Below the pieces are notes generated by a model. The model was given only the letters and a program-made list of their open reading frames with translations. It was not told where the DNA came from and searched no databases. From Streptomyces luteolifulvus (GTDB taxonomy: Bacteria; Actinomycetota; Actinomycetes; Streptomycetales; Streptomycetaceae): DNA of 64,000 bases. Below are positions 51,473 to 60,578 of this stretch, in pieces. Within the stretch, counting starts at the first letter, position 1. Each line of letters starts with the position of its first letter. Where the stretch lies: positions 1 to 64,000 of the forward strand of contig NZ_VZRB01000042.1 in the NCBI RefSeq assembly GCF_008806595.1, in the 5' to 3' direction. The translations under genes and the position numbers were made by a program.

Positions 51473-52449
51473 ATCTCCTCGTCACCGGCGCCGCCGGGTT
51501 CATCGGCTCGCGTTACGTCCGGATGCTCCTCGACTCCCGCGCACCGGACGCCCCGCACATCACCGTGCTGGACAAGCTGACCTACGCCGGCACCCTGGAC
51601 AACCTCGAACTCGGCCATCCCCGGCTGGAGTTCGTACAGGGCGACATCTGCGACGCCGAACTGGTCGACAAGCTGACCTCCGAGGCGGACCAGGTCGTGC
51701 ACTTCGCCGCGGAGTCCCATGTCGACCGCTCCATCATGGGCGCCGCCGACTTCGTCCGCACCAATGTCGTGGGCACCCAGACGCTGCTGGACTCGGCGCT
51801 GCGCAACGGCGTCGGCGCGTTCGTGCACGTCTCCACCGACGAGGTCTACGGCTCCATCGACGAGGGATCGTGGCCGGAGGAACACCCGCTGGCGCCCAAC
51901 TCCCCGTACTCCGCCTCCAAGGCCTCCTCCGACCTGCTCGCCCTGGCCTACCATCGCACCCACGGCCTGGACGTCCGCGTCACCCGATGCTCGAACAACT
52001 ACGGCCCGCACCAGTTCCCGGAGAAGGTCGTCCCGCTGTTCATCACCAACCTCCTGGACGGGAGGAAGGTCCCGCTGTACGGCAAGGGCCTCAACGTCCG
52101 TGACTGGCTGCACGTCGAGGACCACTGCCAGGGAGTCGACCTCGTGCGCACCAAGGGGCGTCCCGGCGAGGTGTACAACATCGGCGGCGGCACCGAGCTG
52201 AGCAACAAGGAGCTCACCGGCCTGCTCCTCGACGCCTGCGGAGCGGACTGGGACATGGTGGAGTACGTCGAGGACCGCAAGGGTCACGACCTGCGCTACT
52301 CCGTCGACTGGAGCAAGGCCCGCACCGAGCTCGGCTACCGCCCGCGCCACGAGTTGCGGTCGGGCCTCGCCGACACCGTCGCCTGGTACCGGGACAACCG
52401 TGACTGGTGGGAGCCGCTCAAGCGGCGCGTCGGCGGGGAGCACGTATGA
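51469..52449 (+). CDS. rmlB: dTDP-glucose 4,6-dehydratase
   Basis: A 326-residue extended SDR. Rossmann loop TGAAGFIGS, the STDEVYG catalytic segment, YSASKASSD with Tyr and Lys, and the NNYGPHQFPEK substrate block are intact. It converts dTDP-glucose to dTDP-4-keto-6-deoxyglucose. Overlaps both neighbours by 4 bp. Confidence 0.92.
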   Translation: MNLLVTGAAGFIGSRYVRMLLDSRAPDAPHITVLDKLTYAGTLDNLELGHPRLEFVQGDICDAELVDKLTSEADQVVHFAAESHVDRSIMGAADFVRTNVVGTQTLLDSALRNGVGAFVHVSTDEVYGSIDEGSWPEEHPLAPNSPYSASKASSDLLALAYHRTHGLDVRVTRCSNNYGPHQFPEKVVPLFITNLLDGRKVPLYGKGLNVRDWLHVEDHCQGVDLVRTKGRPGEVYNIGGGTELSNKELTGLLLDACGADWDMVEYVEDRKGHDLRYSVDWSKARTELGYRPRHELRSGLADTVAWYRDNRDWWEPLKRRVGGEHV

Positions 52450-53327
52450 GGTGGCTGGTCACCGGCGCGGGCGGGATGCTCGGCCGCGACGTGGTCGAGG
52501 AACTGCGCGGGCGCGGCGAGCAGGTGGCCGCCCTGGACCACGCCGCCCTCGACATCACCAGCCCGGAGAGTGCCGCGCGCGCGTTCGCCGAGCACCGCCC
52601 CGACGTGGTGGTCAACTGCGCCGCGTACACCGCCGTCGACGACGCCGAGCAGGACGAGGCGCGGGCGCTGAGGATCAACGGCGAGGGCCCGCGGCTGCTC
52701 GCCCGCGCCTGCCGCGAACACGGCGCGCGTCTCGTCCATGTCTCCACCGACTACGTCTTCGACGGCGAGGCCCGCAGCACGCCGTACCCGGAGGACCATC
52801 CCACGGCCCCGCGCACCGCGTACGGCCGTACCAAACTCGCCGGCGAGCAAGCGGTGCTGGAGGAACTGCCCGCCGCGAGCGCCGTCGTGCGCACGGCCTG
52901 GCTCTACGGTGTCCACGGCCGTAGTTTCGTCCGTACGATGCTCGAGCTCGAGGCACGCCGGGACACCCTCGACGTCGTCGACGACCAGCGCGGACAGCCG
53001 ACGTGGAGCGTCGACGTCGCGGAACGGATCGCGGATCTCGGCGCGCTGCTCTGCCGCGAGGGCGCCCCGCACGGTATCTTCCACGCCACCAGTTCGGGCG
53101 AGGCCACCTGGTGCGAACTGGCCCGCGAGGTGTTCCGGCTCGTCGGCGCCGACCCGGACCGGGTCCGCCCCACCAGCAGCGCGGCCTTCCCCCGGCCCGC
53201 GCCGCGTCCCGCCTACAGCGCCCTCGGGCACGACCGGTGGGGGGAGACCGGACTGGCTCCGCCACGGGACTGGCGGCAAGCCCTGCACGAAGCACTGCCA
53301 CACATCCGCAAGGAGAATGCCCAGTGA
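52446..53327 (+). CDS. rmlD: dTDP-4-dehydrorhamnose reductase
   Basis: A 293-residue SDR. It has VTGAGGMLGRDV at the start, the STDYVFDGEA block and YGRTKLAGEQ with catalytic Tyr/Lys. It catalyses the last, NADPH-dependent step to dTDP-L-rhamnose. ATG overlaps the rmlB stop and its own stop overlaps the methyltransferase GTG. Confidence 0.9.
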   Translation: MRWLVTGAGGMLGRDVVEELRGRGEQVAALDHAALDITSPESAARAFAEHRPDVVVNCAAYTAVDDAEQDEARALRINGEGPRLLARACREHGARLVHVSTDYVFDGEARSTPYPEDHPTAPRTAYGRTKLAGEQAVLEELPAASAVVRTAWLYGVHGRSFVRTMLELEARRDTLDVVDDQRGQPTWSVDVAERIADLGALLCREGAPHGIFHATSSGEATWCELAREVFRLVGADPDRVRPTSSAAFPRPAPRPAYSALGHDRWGETGLAPPRDWRQALHEALPHIRKENAQ

Positions 53328-54130
53328 AACGCCATGAGTTCCTGCGGGGGCTCCACAAGGCCAGCGCGAACCGCAACTACCTGGAGATCGGCGTCAACGA
53401 CGGCCGCAGCCTGACCTTGTCCCGGGTGCCCAGTATCGCGATCGACCCCGCGTTCAAGGTGGTCACGGAGATCCGCTGCGACGTCCATCTGGCGAAGGCC
53501 ACCAGTGACGACTTCTTCGCCCGCAGCAATCCGCTGGGCCATCTCAAGGGCGGCCGCCACCCCCTGCGCAATCTGCGCCGGGGCCGCAGCCCGCTCGGCC
53601 ACTGGCGCCGCACCACCCTCGACCTGTCGTTCATCGACGGCATGCACCTGTTCGAGTACGCGCTGCGCGACTTCATCAACATCGAGAAGCACTCGGACTG
53701 GGCCAGCGTGATCGTCTTCGACGACATGCTGCCGCGGAACGTGGACGAGGCGGCCCGTGACCGGCACACCGGTGCCTGGACCGGCGACGTCTACAAGCTG
53801 ATCGAGATCCTGCACCGCTACCGGCCGGACCTGGAGACGATCCTGGTCGACACCCACCCCACCGGCCAACTGGTGGTCTTCGGCGCGGACCCGACCAACA
53901 CGGTCCTCAAGGACAAGTACGACGAGATCATCGCGGAGTACGAGGTCCCCGATCCGCAGAAGGTGCCGGAGACGGTTCTGGAGCGGGCGTCGGCGATCCA
54001 GCCGGAGACGCTGCTGGGCGCCGGCTTCTGGGCTCCGCTGGTGCGCTCCCGCAACCGCGGGACCAAGCGGTCCCGCGGCTGGGAGCCCCTGCGCCGGAGC
54101 CTCAAGCAGCTGAGCGACGTCAGCCGCTGA
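53324..54130 (+). CDS. Class I SAM-dependent methyltransferase
   Basis: A 268-residue protein. YLEIGVNDGRSLTL is the SAM-binding loop; LSFIDGMHLFEYALRDFINI and VIVFDDMLP match Methyltransf_24-type enzymes found in glycan clusters. GTG 53324 overlaps the rmlD stop. It could methylate a rhamnose residue or cap a chain; the target is inference. Its 3' end overlaps the convergent rmlC by 11 bases. Confidence 0.83.
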   Translation: MKRHEFLRGLHKASANRNYLEIGVNDGRSLTLSRVPSIAIDPAFKVVTEIRCDVHLAKATSDDFFARSNPLGHLKGGRHPLRNLRRGRSPLGHWRRTTLDLSFIDGMHLFEYALRDFINIEKHSDWASVIVFDDMLPRNVDEAARDRHTGAWTGDVYKLIEILHRYRPDLETILVDTHPTGQLVVFGADPTNTVLKDKYDEIIAEYEVPDPQKVPETVLERASAIQPETLLGAGFWAPLVRSRNRGTKRSRGWEPLRRSLKQLSDVSR

Positions 54131-54722
54131 GGCCGCGCAGCCGCTCGTAGTGGGCGGAGCAGTCCGGGTAGCTGGGAAGCAGCCCGCACCGCTCCGCCTC
54201 GGCCAGTGAGGGGGCCTCGGCGTCCTTCGGGGACAGCAGCGGCTCGATGCCCTCGGGCCACGGAAGCGCGAGCTGCGGGTCGAGCGGGTTCACCCCGTGC
54301 TCGCGCTTCGGCGCATAGCCGGTCGAGCACAGGTACACCACCGTCGCGTCGTCGGTGAGCGCCATGAAGGCGTGCCCGAGACCCTCCGCGAGGAACACGG
54401 CGTGCTGGGTGTCGTCGTCGAGCCGCACGGCCTCCCACTGCCCGAAGGTGGGCGATCCGACGCGCAGATCGACCACCACATCGAGGACGGCACCGCGCAC
54501 ACAGGTGACGTATTTGGCCTGGCCGGGGGGCACATCGGAGAAGTGCACCCCGCGCAGGACGCCCCGGCGCGAGACCGAGCAGTTGGCCTGCGCCAGATCC
54601 AGGTCGTAGCCGGTGGCCTCGCGGAACTCCTCCCCGCGGTACCACTCGTGGAAGGTGCCCCGCTCGTCCGGGAAGACCTTGGGCTCCAGCACCCAGGAGC
54701 CCTCAATTCCCAGTGATCGCAC
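54120..54722 (-). CDS. rmlC: dTDP-4-dehydrorhamnose 3,5-epimerase
   Basis: A 200-residue cupin epimerase. It has FPDERGTFHEWYRGEEF, SRRGVLRGVHFSDVPPGQAK with the catalytic His, and GLGHAFMALTDDATVVYLCS. Start GTG 54722 lies four bases after the glycosyltransferase stop. It completes the pathway of rmlA, rmlB and rmlD, but is on the opposite strand, convergent with the methyltransferase and sharing 11 bases. Confidence 0.9.
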   Translation of the reverse strand: MRSLGIEGSWVLEPKVFPDERGTFHEWYRGEEFREATGYDLDLAQANCSVSRRGVLRGVHFSDVPPGQAKYVTCVRGAVLDVVVDLRVGSPTFGQWEAVRLDDDTQHAVFLAEGLGHAFMALTDDATVVYLCSTGYAPKREHGVNPLDPQLALPWPEGIEPLLSPKDAEAPSLAEAERCGLLPSYPDCSAHYERLRGLSG

Positions 54723-54726
54723 TCCG

Positions 54727-56685
54727 TCACGCCCTTCGCGTCTTGAGACCGGTTGCCGTTTTCCAGAGGATCCCGCCGAGCGTGCGCCGCGCCTTGCGCG
54801 CGAGCCGGCGCAGCAGCCCCGCCTGGGGACCACGCGTCACCTGCACCCCGCCGGCCCTGCCGCGCAGGACGAACGGCAGCACCAGGAAGCGCGGCTCGTG
54901 CGCGCCGGGAACCGCGTTCAGCGCGACCCGCCAGGTCGCTCCCCGCAGGTCACGGGAGGGCAGCTCGGCCTCCAGCAGGGCCCCGGTGCCGTCGGGGGCG
55001 GGGGAGAGCGTGGCGGGCACCTCCAGGATCGTCTGCGCGGTGAGCCGCACCATCACCTTGGTGTCGCCGGGGAGGTGCAGCGGCAGCGGTGCGCGCAGCC
55101 GGCCGTCGGACACCGTGACGTCTTCCGGGGTCAGGCCGCTCAGACCGAGGCGCTTGCTCGCGCGGTCGACGTCCAGGGCGAGGTTGCCCTGCGGGTGCGT
55201 CCAGTACGGCAGCACCACGCGGCCGCCGACGACTCCCGCGGGCGCGGCCGTCCTGCCCGCCCGGGGCACCGGCCCCAGCCGGCACTCCTTGGTCCAGCCG
55301 CCCAGCTTGACGCGGACGAACGCGTCCCACAGTCCGCCACCCAGCGGCGCGCCGCCGGCCGCGGTGCCGGCGTCCACGGAGGCGGTCGCGTGCAGCACCA
55401 GCCGGACCCGCCCGTCGTCCCCGACCGGCATGGTCTCCCGGGTGAACTCCACGGGCTGGAAGTACTGCGCGGCGCTGGAGCGCTCCCGCAGCATCAGGTC
55501 CACCGTGGCCTTGTCGAACTTGGCGACGGTGTCGGCGGCGACCCAGGCGATCGCCGCGTCGACGTCCTTGGGCGCGCCGTTCAGCGGTGTGGAGACACCG
55601 TCGGCGGGGAACGTCATGGGCTTCTTGCCGGACACGAACTCGGCGGACAGACCGATCCGCAGCGTGCCGTCCTGCCAGCGCACGTCGAGCGGAGCCGCGG
55701 TGGGCCTGATGGCGGCCTCCCACTCGGCGAAGCCCACGAGATCGTCGAACCGGTCGGCGGCGATCAGCGCGCCGACGACCTGCTGGGTCGGCTGGAGTCC
55801 GGCCGCGACACCGGGGCCGAACCGCTCCACGACGACATCGCGGATCTCCTCGAACATCTGCCGGCGGTAGCCGTCGTCGGGCAGGGCGAGGAACCGCTTG
55901 CCGCGCATCCGCTCGATCATCTCGTTGCGCAGCCAGCGCCGGAAGAGACGGTCGCGCAGCGGCCCCGGCTGGGTGTACCGCTCGACGACGTCGAGGGCCT
56001 CGCGCAGGTTCTTGAAGTAGCCGACCGGGTCGAAGCGCTGGAAGCCCGCGTTGCCGGCGTCGTCACGCTTGACGTGGTAGTAGCACACATAGTCGCTGAG
56101 CACCGAGATGCCGTCCGCGCGCAGATACGCCTCGGTGACGAAGACGTGGTCCTCCAGACGCCGCCGGCCCTCGGGAAAACGCAGCTCGATCTTGTCGAGG
56201 AACTCCCGGCGGAACATCTTGTGCGGGGTGAGGCTGTCGATGAGCGGGGCGTTCTCGACGGTGGCGTGCGGGTGGTTGCGGCGGAAGAGCTCCACGGGCA
56301 CGGGCCGGCCCCGGCCGGCCATCTTGCCCACGACCACATCGGCACCATTGGCCACGGCGTAGTCGTACATCCGCTCCAGCGCCTCGTCGCCGAGGTAGTC
56401 GTCGTTGTCGACGAACATGACGTACTCGCCCTGCGCGGCCTCGATCCCCACGTTGCGGGGCTTGCCCGACCAGCCCGAGTTCTCCTGGTGGATGACCGTC
56501 ACCCGGGAGTGTTCCGCGGCGAGCGCGTCGAGCCGGGCGGGAGAGCCGTCGGTGGAGCCGTCGTCCACGAAGATCACTTCGTACTCGTCAGGGGGCAGCG
56601 ACTGCCTCAGCAGCGAGGTGATGCAGTCCTCGATGTAGGTCCCCGGGTTGTACACGGGAACGATGACGCTGACCTTGACCGGCAT
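54727..56685 (-). CDS. GT2 glycosyltransferase with C-terminal accessory region
   Basis: A 652-residue protein. The GT-A domain is N-terminal (VSVIVPVYNPGTYIEDC, FVDDGSTDGS, VMFVDNDDYLG with the DxD-type site; about 1-230). A helical segment runs to about 340, then a beta-rich region to the C-terminus as in TarS/TagF-like enzymes, ending with a basic tail. It likely transfers rhamnose or another sugar to a cell-wall glycan or teichoic-acid-type polymer. Operon with rmlC. Confidence 0.85.
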   Translation of the reverse strand: MPVKVSVIVPVYNPGTYIEDCITSLLRQSLPPDEYEVIFVDDGSTDGSPARLDALAAEHSRVTVIHQENSGWSGKPRNVGIEAAQGEYVMFVDNDDYLGDEALERMYDYAVANGADVVVGKMAGRGRPVPVELFRRNHPHATVENAPLIDSLTPHKMFRREFLDKIELRFPEGRRRLEDHVFVTEAYLRADGISVLSDYVCYYHVKRDDAGNAGFQRFDPVGYFKNLREALDVVERYTQPGPLRDRLFRRWLRNEMIERMRGKRFLALPDDGYRRQMFEEIRDVVVERFGPGVAAGLQPTQQVVGALIAADRFDDLVGFAEWEAAIRPTAAPLDVRWQDGTLRIGLSAEFVSGKKPMTFPADGVSTPLNGAPKDVDAAIAWVAADTVAKFDKATVDLMLRERSSAAQYFQPVEFTRETMPVGDDGRVRLVLHATASVDAGTAAGGAPLGGGLWDAFVRVKLGGWTKECRLGPVPRAGRTAAPAGVVGGRVVLPYWTHPQGNLALDVDRASKRLGLSGLTPEDVTVSDGRLRAPLPLHLPGDTKVMVRLTAQTILEVPATLSPAPDGTGALLEAELPSRDLRGATWRVALNAVPGAHEPRFLVLPFVLRGRAGGVQVTRGPQAGLLRRLARKARRTLGGILWKTATGLKTRRA

Positions 56686-56936
56686 TGAGCTCCGGGCCCC
56701 CTTGGGTGGCTTGCCGTGGTTGATGCGACTGGTGCGGGTGGCCAGATGCTAACCCCGCTGGTTGTGCTGCTTTCCACTCAACCACCGGTAGGGACGGTTC
56801 CGCCGCAGCCCCAGCCGTGCGTCCTGGCCAGCAACTCCAGGATTTCAACCCACGTGACGTTCTTACCGAGCGGAACCTGCCACAGGTTCGACCGTACGGG
56901 TGAGCCGTGGTGCGGCCGGTGGTCGTCGGCCGGCTC

Positions 56937-56942
56937 TAGGCT
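56937..56942 (+). promoter_or_regulatory. -10 element of a probably leaderless gene
   Basis: TAGGCT fits TANNNT and is six bases before GTG 56949, so transcription would start at or next to the start codon. No clear -35 and no ribosome-binding site are present. Confidence 0.5.
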
Positions 56943-56948
56943 GACGAC

Positions 56949-57458
56949 GTGCGCCTCCTTCTCATGTCGGACACCCACCTCCCCAAGCGCGCCAGAACAC
57001 TGCCTCCGCAACTGATAGACGAACTCCCGGGCGCCGAGGTTGTGTTCCACGCCGGTGATTGGGTCGACACCGACACCCTCGACCTGTTGGAGAGCCGCAG
57101 CCGACGGCTCGTCGCCGTGTACGGCAACAACGACGGGCCGCAGCTGCGCGCCCGCCTTCCCGAGGTGGCGTACGCCGAGTTGGAGGGCCTGCGTTTCGGG
57201 GTCGTCCACGAGACGGGTCCCGCGCAGGGCCGGGAGGCGCGCTGCGCCGCCCGTTTCCCCGACCTCGACGTCCTGGTGTTCGGCCACAGCCACATCCCGT
57301 GGGACACCACCGCACCCGGCGGACTGCGCCTGCTCAACCCGGGCTCGCCGACCGACCGCCGCCGTCAGCCGTACTGCACGTATCTGACAGCGATCGTGGC
57401 CGGCGGCCGCCTCACGGATGTACTCCTGCACCAACTGCCTCAACGGCAGCCAGGATGA
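56949..57458 (+). CDS. YfcE/MJ0936-type metallophosphoesterase
   Basis: A 169-residue calcineurin-fold phosphodiesterase with all metal motifs: SDTHLP, GDW, GNND and GHSH. It is full length for the YfcE group. GTG 56949 is used; the transcript is probably leaderless. Cytosolic phosphodiesterase, substrate unknown. Confidence 0.88.
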   Translation: MRLLLMSDTHLPKRARTLPPQLIDELPGAEVVFHAGDWVDTDTLDLLESRSRRLVAVYGNNDGPQLRARLPEVAYAELEGLRFGVVHETGPAQGREARCAARFPDLDVLVFGHSHIPWDTTAPGGLRLLNPGSPTDRRRQPYCTYLTAIVAGGRLTDVLLHQLPQRQPG

Positions 57459-57464
57459 CGAGAA

Positions 57465-57497
57465 CCGGGCCGCTCCGGCTGTGCGGAAGCGGCCCGG
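57465..57497. terminator. Terminator after phosphoesterase gene
   Basis: CCGGGCCGCT (57465-57474) pairs with AGCGGCCCGG (57488-57497); CCG/CGG at 57475-57477 and 57484-57486 continue the stem with one bulge. Confidence 0.7.
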
Positions 57498-57597
57498 GCG
57501 CTGCGTGAGTGCGTTGTCACGGACCTCCTTCCGGTCGGAGGTACAGATGCACGGCAGGCACGCATGCCTGGTCCGTTGTGCGGCGACTACCCCAGCG

Positions 57598-57616
57598 GGA
57601 GGTGTCCCACACCTCC
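57598..57616 (-). terminator. Terminator of the cox operon
   Basis: GGAGGTGT (57598-57605) pairs perfectly with ACACCTCC (57609-57616) over a 3-base loop, 75 bases after the coxG stop. Confidence 0.6.
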
Positions 57617-57690
57617 GATTTCGTCGGATTCGCCGGTGGGCCCGGCTCCTCGCCGCCACCGCCCGACCGGCCGCGGCGAAGCCGCCCTGC

Positions 57691-58311
57691 TCAGGCACGC
57701 CGGCACCGCCGTACGACGGCCATGACCAGCGCCACGACGGCGGTGACCGCCGCCACCGCGACAACGGCCCGCTTGGCGACGGGAACCCCCGCCGTGCGGA
57801 ACAGATCGAGGGGCTCGTTCTCCTCCCAGGCCTCCTCCGCCACGGCACCCTCCGCCGCGGGCGCCACCGGCTGGGTCAGCTTCTCGGACAGGCACGCGGC
57901 GAACTGGCCCACCAGCCGGTCGCCCACCTCCCCCAGCACCCCCCGGCCGAACTGCGCCGGACGCCCGGTCACCGTCAGTTCGGTCCGCACCGACACGGCC
58001 GTACCGCCGTTCTGCTCGCTGAGCGTGCCGGTGACCGTGGCACGGGCGGTGCCCTGGCCCCGGGTCTCCCGGCCGTTCGCGGTCAGCACCATCCGGTGCG
58101 CCGTCTCGTCCTGCTCCTCGAAGACGGCGGTGCCCTTGTAGGCGACCGTGATCGGGCCCAGTTTGACCTTCACCGAACCGGTCACGGTCTTGCCGTCGTA
58201 GTCCTCGACGGTCGCCCCGGGCAGACAGGGGGCGATCCGCTCGATGTCCAGGAGCGTCCGCCAGGCGTCGTCGACCGGGACGGGGACGGTGAACTCGTGG
58301 TGCAGCTCCAT
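57691..58311 (-). CDS. coxG: CoxG-type SRPBCC protein with C-terminal membrane anchor
   Basis: A 206-residue CO-dehydrogenase subunit G family protein. The SRPBCC domain (VPVDDAWRTLLDIERIAPCLPGA, DGKTVTGSVKVKLGP) covers residues 1-145, and a hydrophobic C-terminal segment (AVVAVAAVTAVVALVMAVV) anchors it. CoxG is thought to recruit the hydroxylase to the membrane. Last gene of the cox-type operon. Confidence 0.87.
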   Translation of the reverse strand: MELHHEFTVPVPVDDAWRTLLDIERIAPCLPGATVEDYDGKTVTGSVKVKLGPITVAYKGTAVFEEQDETAHRMVLTANGRETRGQGTARATVTGTLSEQNGGTAVSVRTELTVTGRPAQFGRGVLGEVGDRLVGQFAACLSEKLTQPVAPAAEGAVAEEAWEENEPLDLFRTAGVPVAKRAVVAVAAVTAVVALVMAVVRRCRRA

Positions 58312-58321
58312 GGCTTCCTCC

Positions 58322-59431
58322 TCACAGCGGGGTGGACGGATGGATCGCGCCCGCCGTCGCCATCAGCGGGGCGCCGGTGCCGCCCCAGCGCAGCGCGACG
58401 ATCTCGGCGGCCACGGACACGGCGACCTCCTCGGGCGTACGGGCCCCGAGATCGAGCCCGACCGGCGAGCGCAGCCGGGACAGCTCCCCGTCCGTCAGAC
58501 CGGCCTCGACCAGCCGCTTCATACGGTCGTCGTGGGTACGGCGGCTGCCCATCGCCCCGATGTAGGCGGCCGGCCGGCGCAGCGCCTCCTCCAGCAGCGG
58601 CACATCGAACTTCGGATCGTGGGTGAGGACGCAGATCACCGTGCGTTGGTCGGTGTCCGTGCCGTGCAGATAGCGGTGGGGCCAGTCCACGACCACCTCG
58701 ACGCCCGGCGGGAACCGCTTGGGCGTGGCGAAGACGGGGCGGGCGTCGCAGACGGTGACCCGGTAGCCGAGGAAGTCGCCGATGCGGGCCACGGCGGCCG
58801 CGTAGTCGATCGCGCCGAACACCAGCATCCGCGGCGGCGGCGCGAAGGAGTGCAGGAACACGGAGACGGCGTCCTCGCGCCGCTCCCCGCGAGCCCCGTA
58901 GTGCCGTACGCCCGTGGCGCCGAGGGCGAGTTCGCCGCGCGCGTCGGCGGTCACCGCCACGTCCAGGCCGGTGGTGCCGAGGGTCCCGGCGACCCGGTCC
59001 GGCCAGACGGCGAGGGTGGCCCCGCGCGGCGCGGGCCCGTCGGTCACGGTGGCCACCGTCACCGGACGGCCGGCCGCGACCGACTCCGCGACCTCGCCGA
59101 ACGACGGATCCCGCTCGGGCGTGACGGGCCGCACCAGGAGGGTGATCTCGCCGCCGCAGGTCAGCCCGACCGCGAACGCGTCCTCGTCGCTGTAGCCGAA
59201 GGTCTCCAGACGGGCCTCGCCGCTCGCGACGACCTCCTGGGCCGCCTCGAACACGGCGCCTTCCACACAGCCGCCGGAGACACTGCCGACGACCTCGTCG
59301 TCCGGCTTCACCGCCATCGCGGCGCCGGGATCGCGCGGCGCGCTGCGGCTGACCGCGACGACCGTGGCGAGGCCGAACGGTGCCCCGGCCGTGTACCAGC
59401 CGGTCAGTACCGGGAGAATCTCACGCACCAT
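58322..59431 (-). CDS. XdhC/CoxI-family molybdenum-cofactor insertion protein
   Basis: A 369-residue XdhC/CoxI protein. N-terminal segment with GSVSGGCVEGAVFE (conserved Cys near 60) and a C-terminal Rossmann-like domain with RMLVFGAIDYAAAVARIG and AYIGAMGSRRTHDDRM. Such proteins bind and mature Mo cofactor for xanthine-dehydrogenase-type enzymes. ATG 59431 follows AAAGGAG and overlaps the VWA gene by 11 bases. Confidence 0.86.
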   Translation of the reverse strand: MVREILPVLTGWYTAGAPFGLATVVAVSRSAPRDPGAAMAVKPDDEVVGSVSGGCVEGAVFEAAQEVVASGEARLETFGYSDEDAFAVGLTCGGEITLLVRPVTPERDPSFGEVAESVAAGRPVTVATVTDGPAPRGATLAVWPDRVAGTLGTTGLDVAVTADARGELALGATGVRHYGARGERREDAVSVFLHSFAPPPRMLVFGAIDYAAAVARIGDFLGYRVTVCDARPVFATPKRFPPGVEVVVDWPHRYLHGTDTDQRTVICVLTHDPKFDVPLLEEALRRPAAYIGAMGSRRTHDDRMKRLVEAGLTDGELSRLRSPVGLDLGARTPEEVAVSVAAEIVALRWGGTGAPLMATAGAIHPSTPL

Positions 59432-60578
59432 CCGCTCCTTTCCCACCGAGTACCCCTGTTTCCACAGGAGCCCCTCGCACCACTGCCGCCAGTCGCTCCA
59501 GCGCGGCCAGGCTGTGCCCCTCGACAAAGGCGTCAACGCTCGGCAGAGCCGCCGCCATCCCGGCGGCCAGCGGTGCGTAGCCCGGCCGCGCCTTGCGCGG
59601 ATTGGCCCAGATCACCCGGTGGGCCAGCCGGTGCAGACGGCGCATCTGGGCCGCGAGCAGCTCCGGGTCGCCGCGCTCCCAGCCGTCGGAGAGCACCACC
59701 ACGACCGCGCCGCGGGCCATGCCCCGCTGCCCCCACCGGTTCAGGAACTCCCGCAGCAGCTCACCGAGCCGGGTACCCCCGCGCCAGTCCGGCACCGCGC
59801 CGGCGACCGCGGCCATCGCCAGGTCCGGGTCGCGGTGCGACAGCTCCCGGGTCACCCGGGTCAGCCGGGTCCCGATCGTGAACACCTCCGTGCGCTGCCC
59901 GCGTACGGCCGCGTGCGCGAACCGAAGCAGGGCGTCGGCATACGGCGCCATGGAGCCGCTGACGTCCACCAGCAGCACGACCCGGCGCGGCCGTTCGGCC
60001 CGCTCGTGGCGGCGCAGCCTGGCCGGCTCCCCGCCGCGCCGCAGCATTTCGCGCACCGTGCGGTGCGGATCGACGTCACCGCGGCGGGCGGGCCGGCGCC
60101 GCGCGGTCCGCCGTGCCTGCCCGGGCAGGGTGAACGCGGCCAGCAGCCGCCGCAGTTGGGCGCGTTCGGCCTCGTCCAGAGCGGCGACGTCCCGGTGGCG
60201 CAGGACCTCGGTGGAGCTGGCCAGCGCTGCGGTCGGCGGCACCTGCTGCTCGCCGTCCCGGGGCGTACGGGTCCCGGGCGGTGCGTCCCGTACGACGAGC
60301 CGGAGCCCTGGCGGGGGAGTGGTGTGCCGGGGCCGGCCAAAGGACCCGCCGGAGCCGAAGTAGGCCGCGAACACCCGCTCGTAGCGCTCCAGGTCGTCCC
60401 GGCTGCCGCACAGCGTGAGACGGCCCGCCCAGTACACGTCCGACCGCATCCCGGGCCGCAGGGTGTCGACCGCGCGAAGGAAGGAGTGCAGACGCTCGGC
60501 GCCGGCGTCGACGCCGGCCGCGCGCAGGGCGCGGGCGAAGCCGAGGAAGGCGGCGTCCGCGGCGAGCATGTCTCTCAC
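59421..60578 (-). CDS. VWA-domain CoxE-like protein
   Basis: A 385-residue protein with an N-terminal helical region and a C-terminal von Willebrand A domain whose MIDAS motif is DVSGSM. In CO dehydrogenase clusters CoxE pairs with a MoxR ATPase (CoxD) to mature the active site. GTG 60578 overlaps the MoxR stop in GTGA; ATG 60569 is an alternative start. Confidence 0.85.
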   Translation of the reverse strand: MRDMLAADAAFLGFARALRAAGVDAGAERLHSFLRAVDTLRPGMRSDVYWAGRLTLCGSRDDLERYERVFAAYFGSGGSFGRPRHTTPPPGLRLVVRDAPPGTRTPRDGEQQVPPTAALASSTEVLRHRDVAALDEAERAQLRRLLAAFTLPGQARRTARRRPARRGDVDPHRTVREMLRRGGEPARLRRHERAERPRRVVLLVDVSGSMAPYADALLRFAHAAVRGQRTEVFTIGTRLTRVTRELSHRDPDLAMAAVAGAVPDWRGGTRLGELLREFLNRWGQRGMARGAVVVVLSDGWERGDPELLAAQMRRLHRLAHRVIWANPRKARPGYAPLAAGMAAALPSVDAFVEGHSLAALERLAAVVRGAPVETGVLGGKGADGA

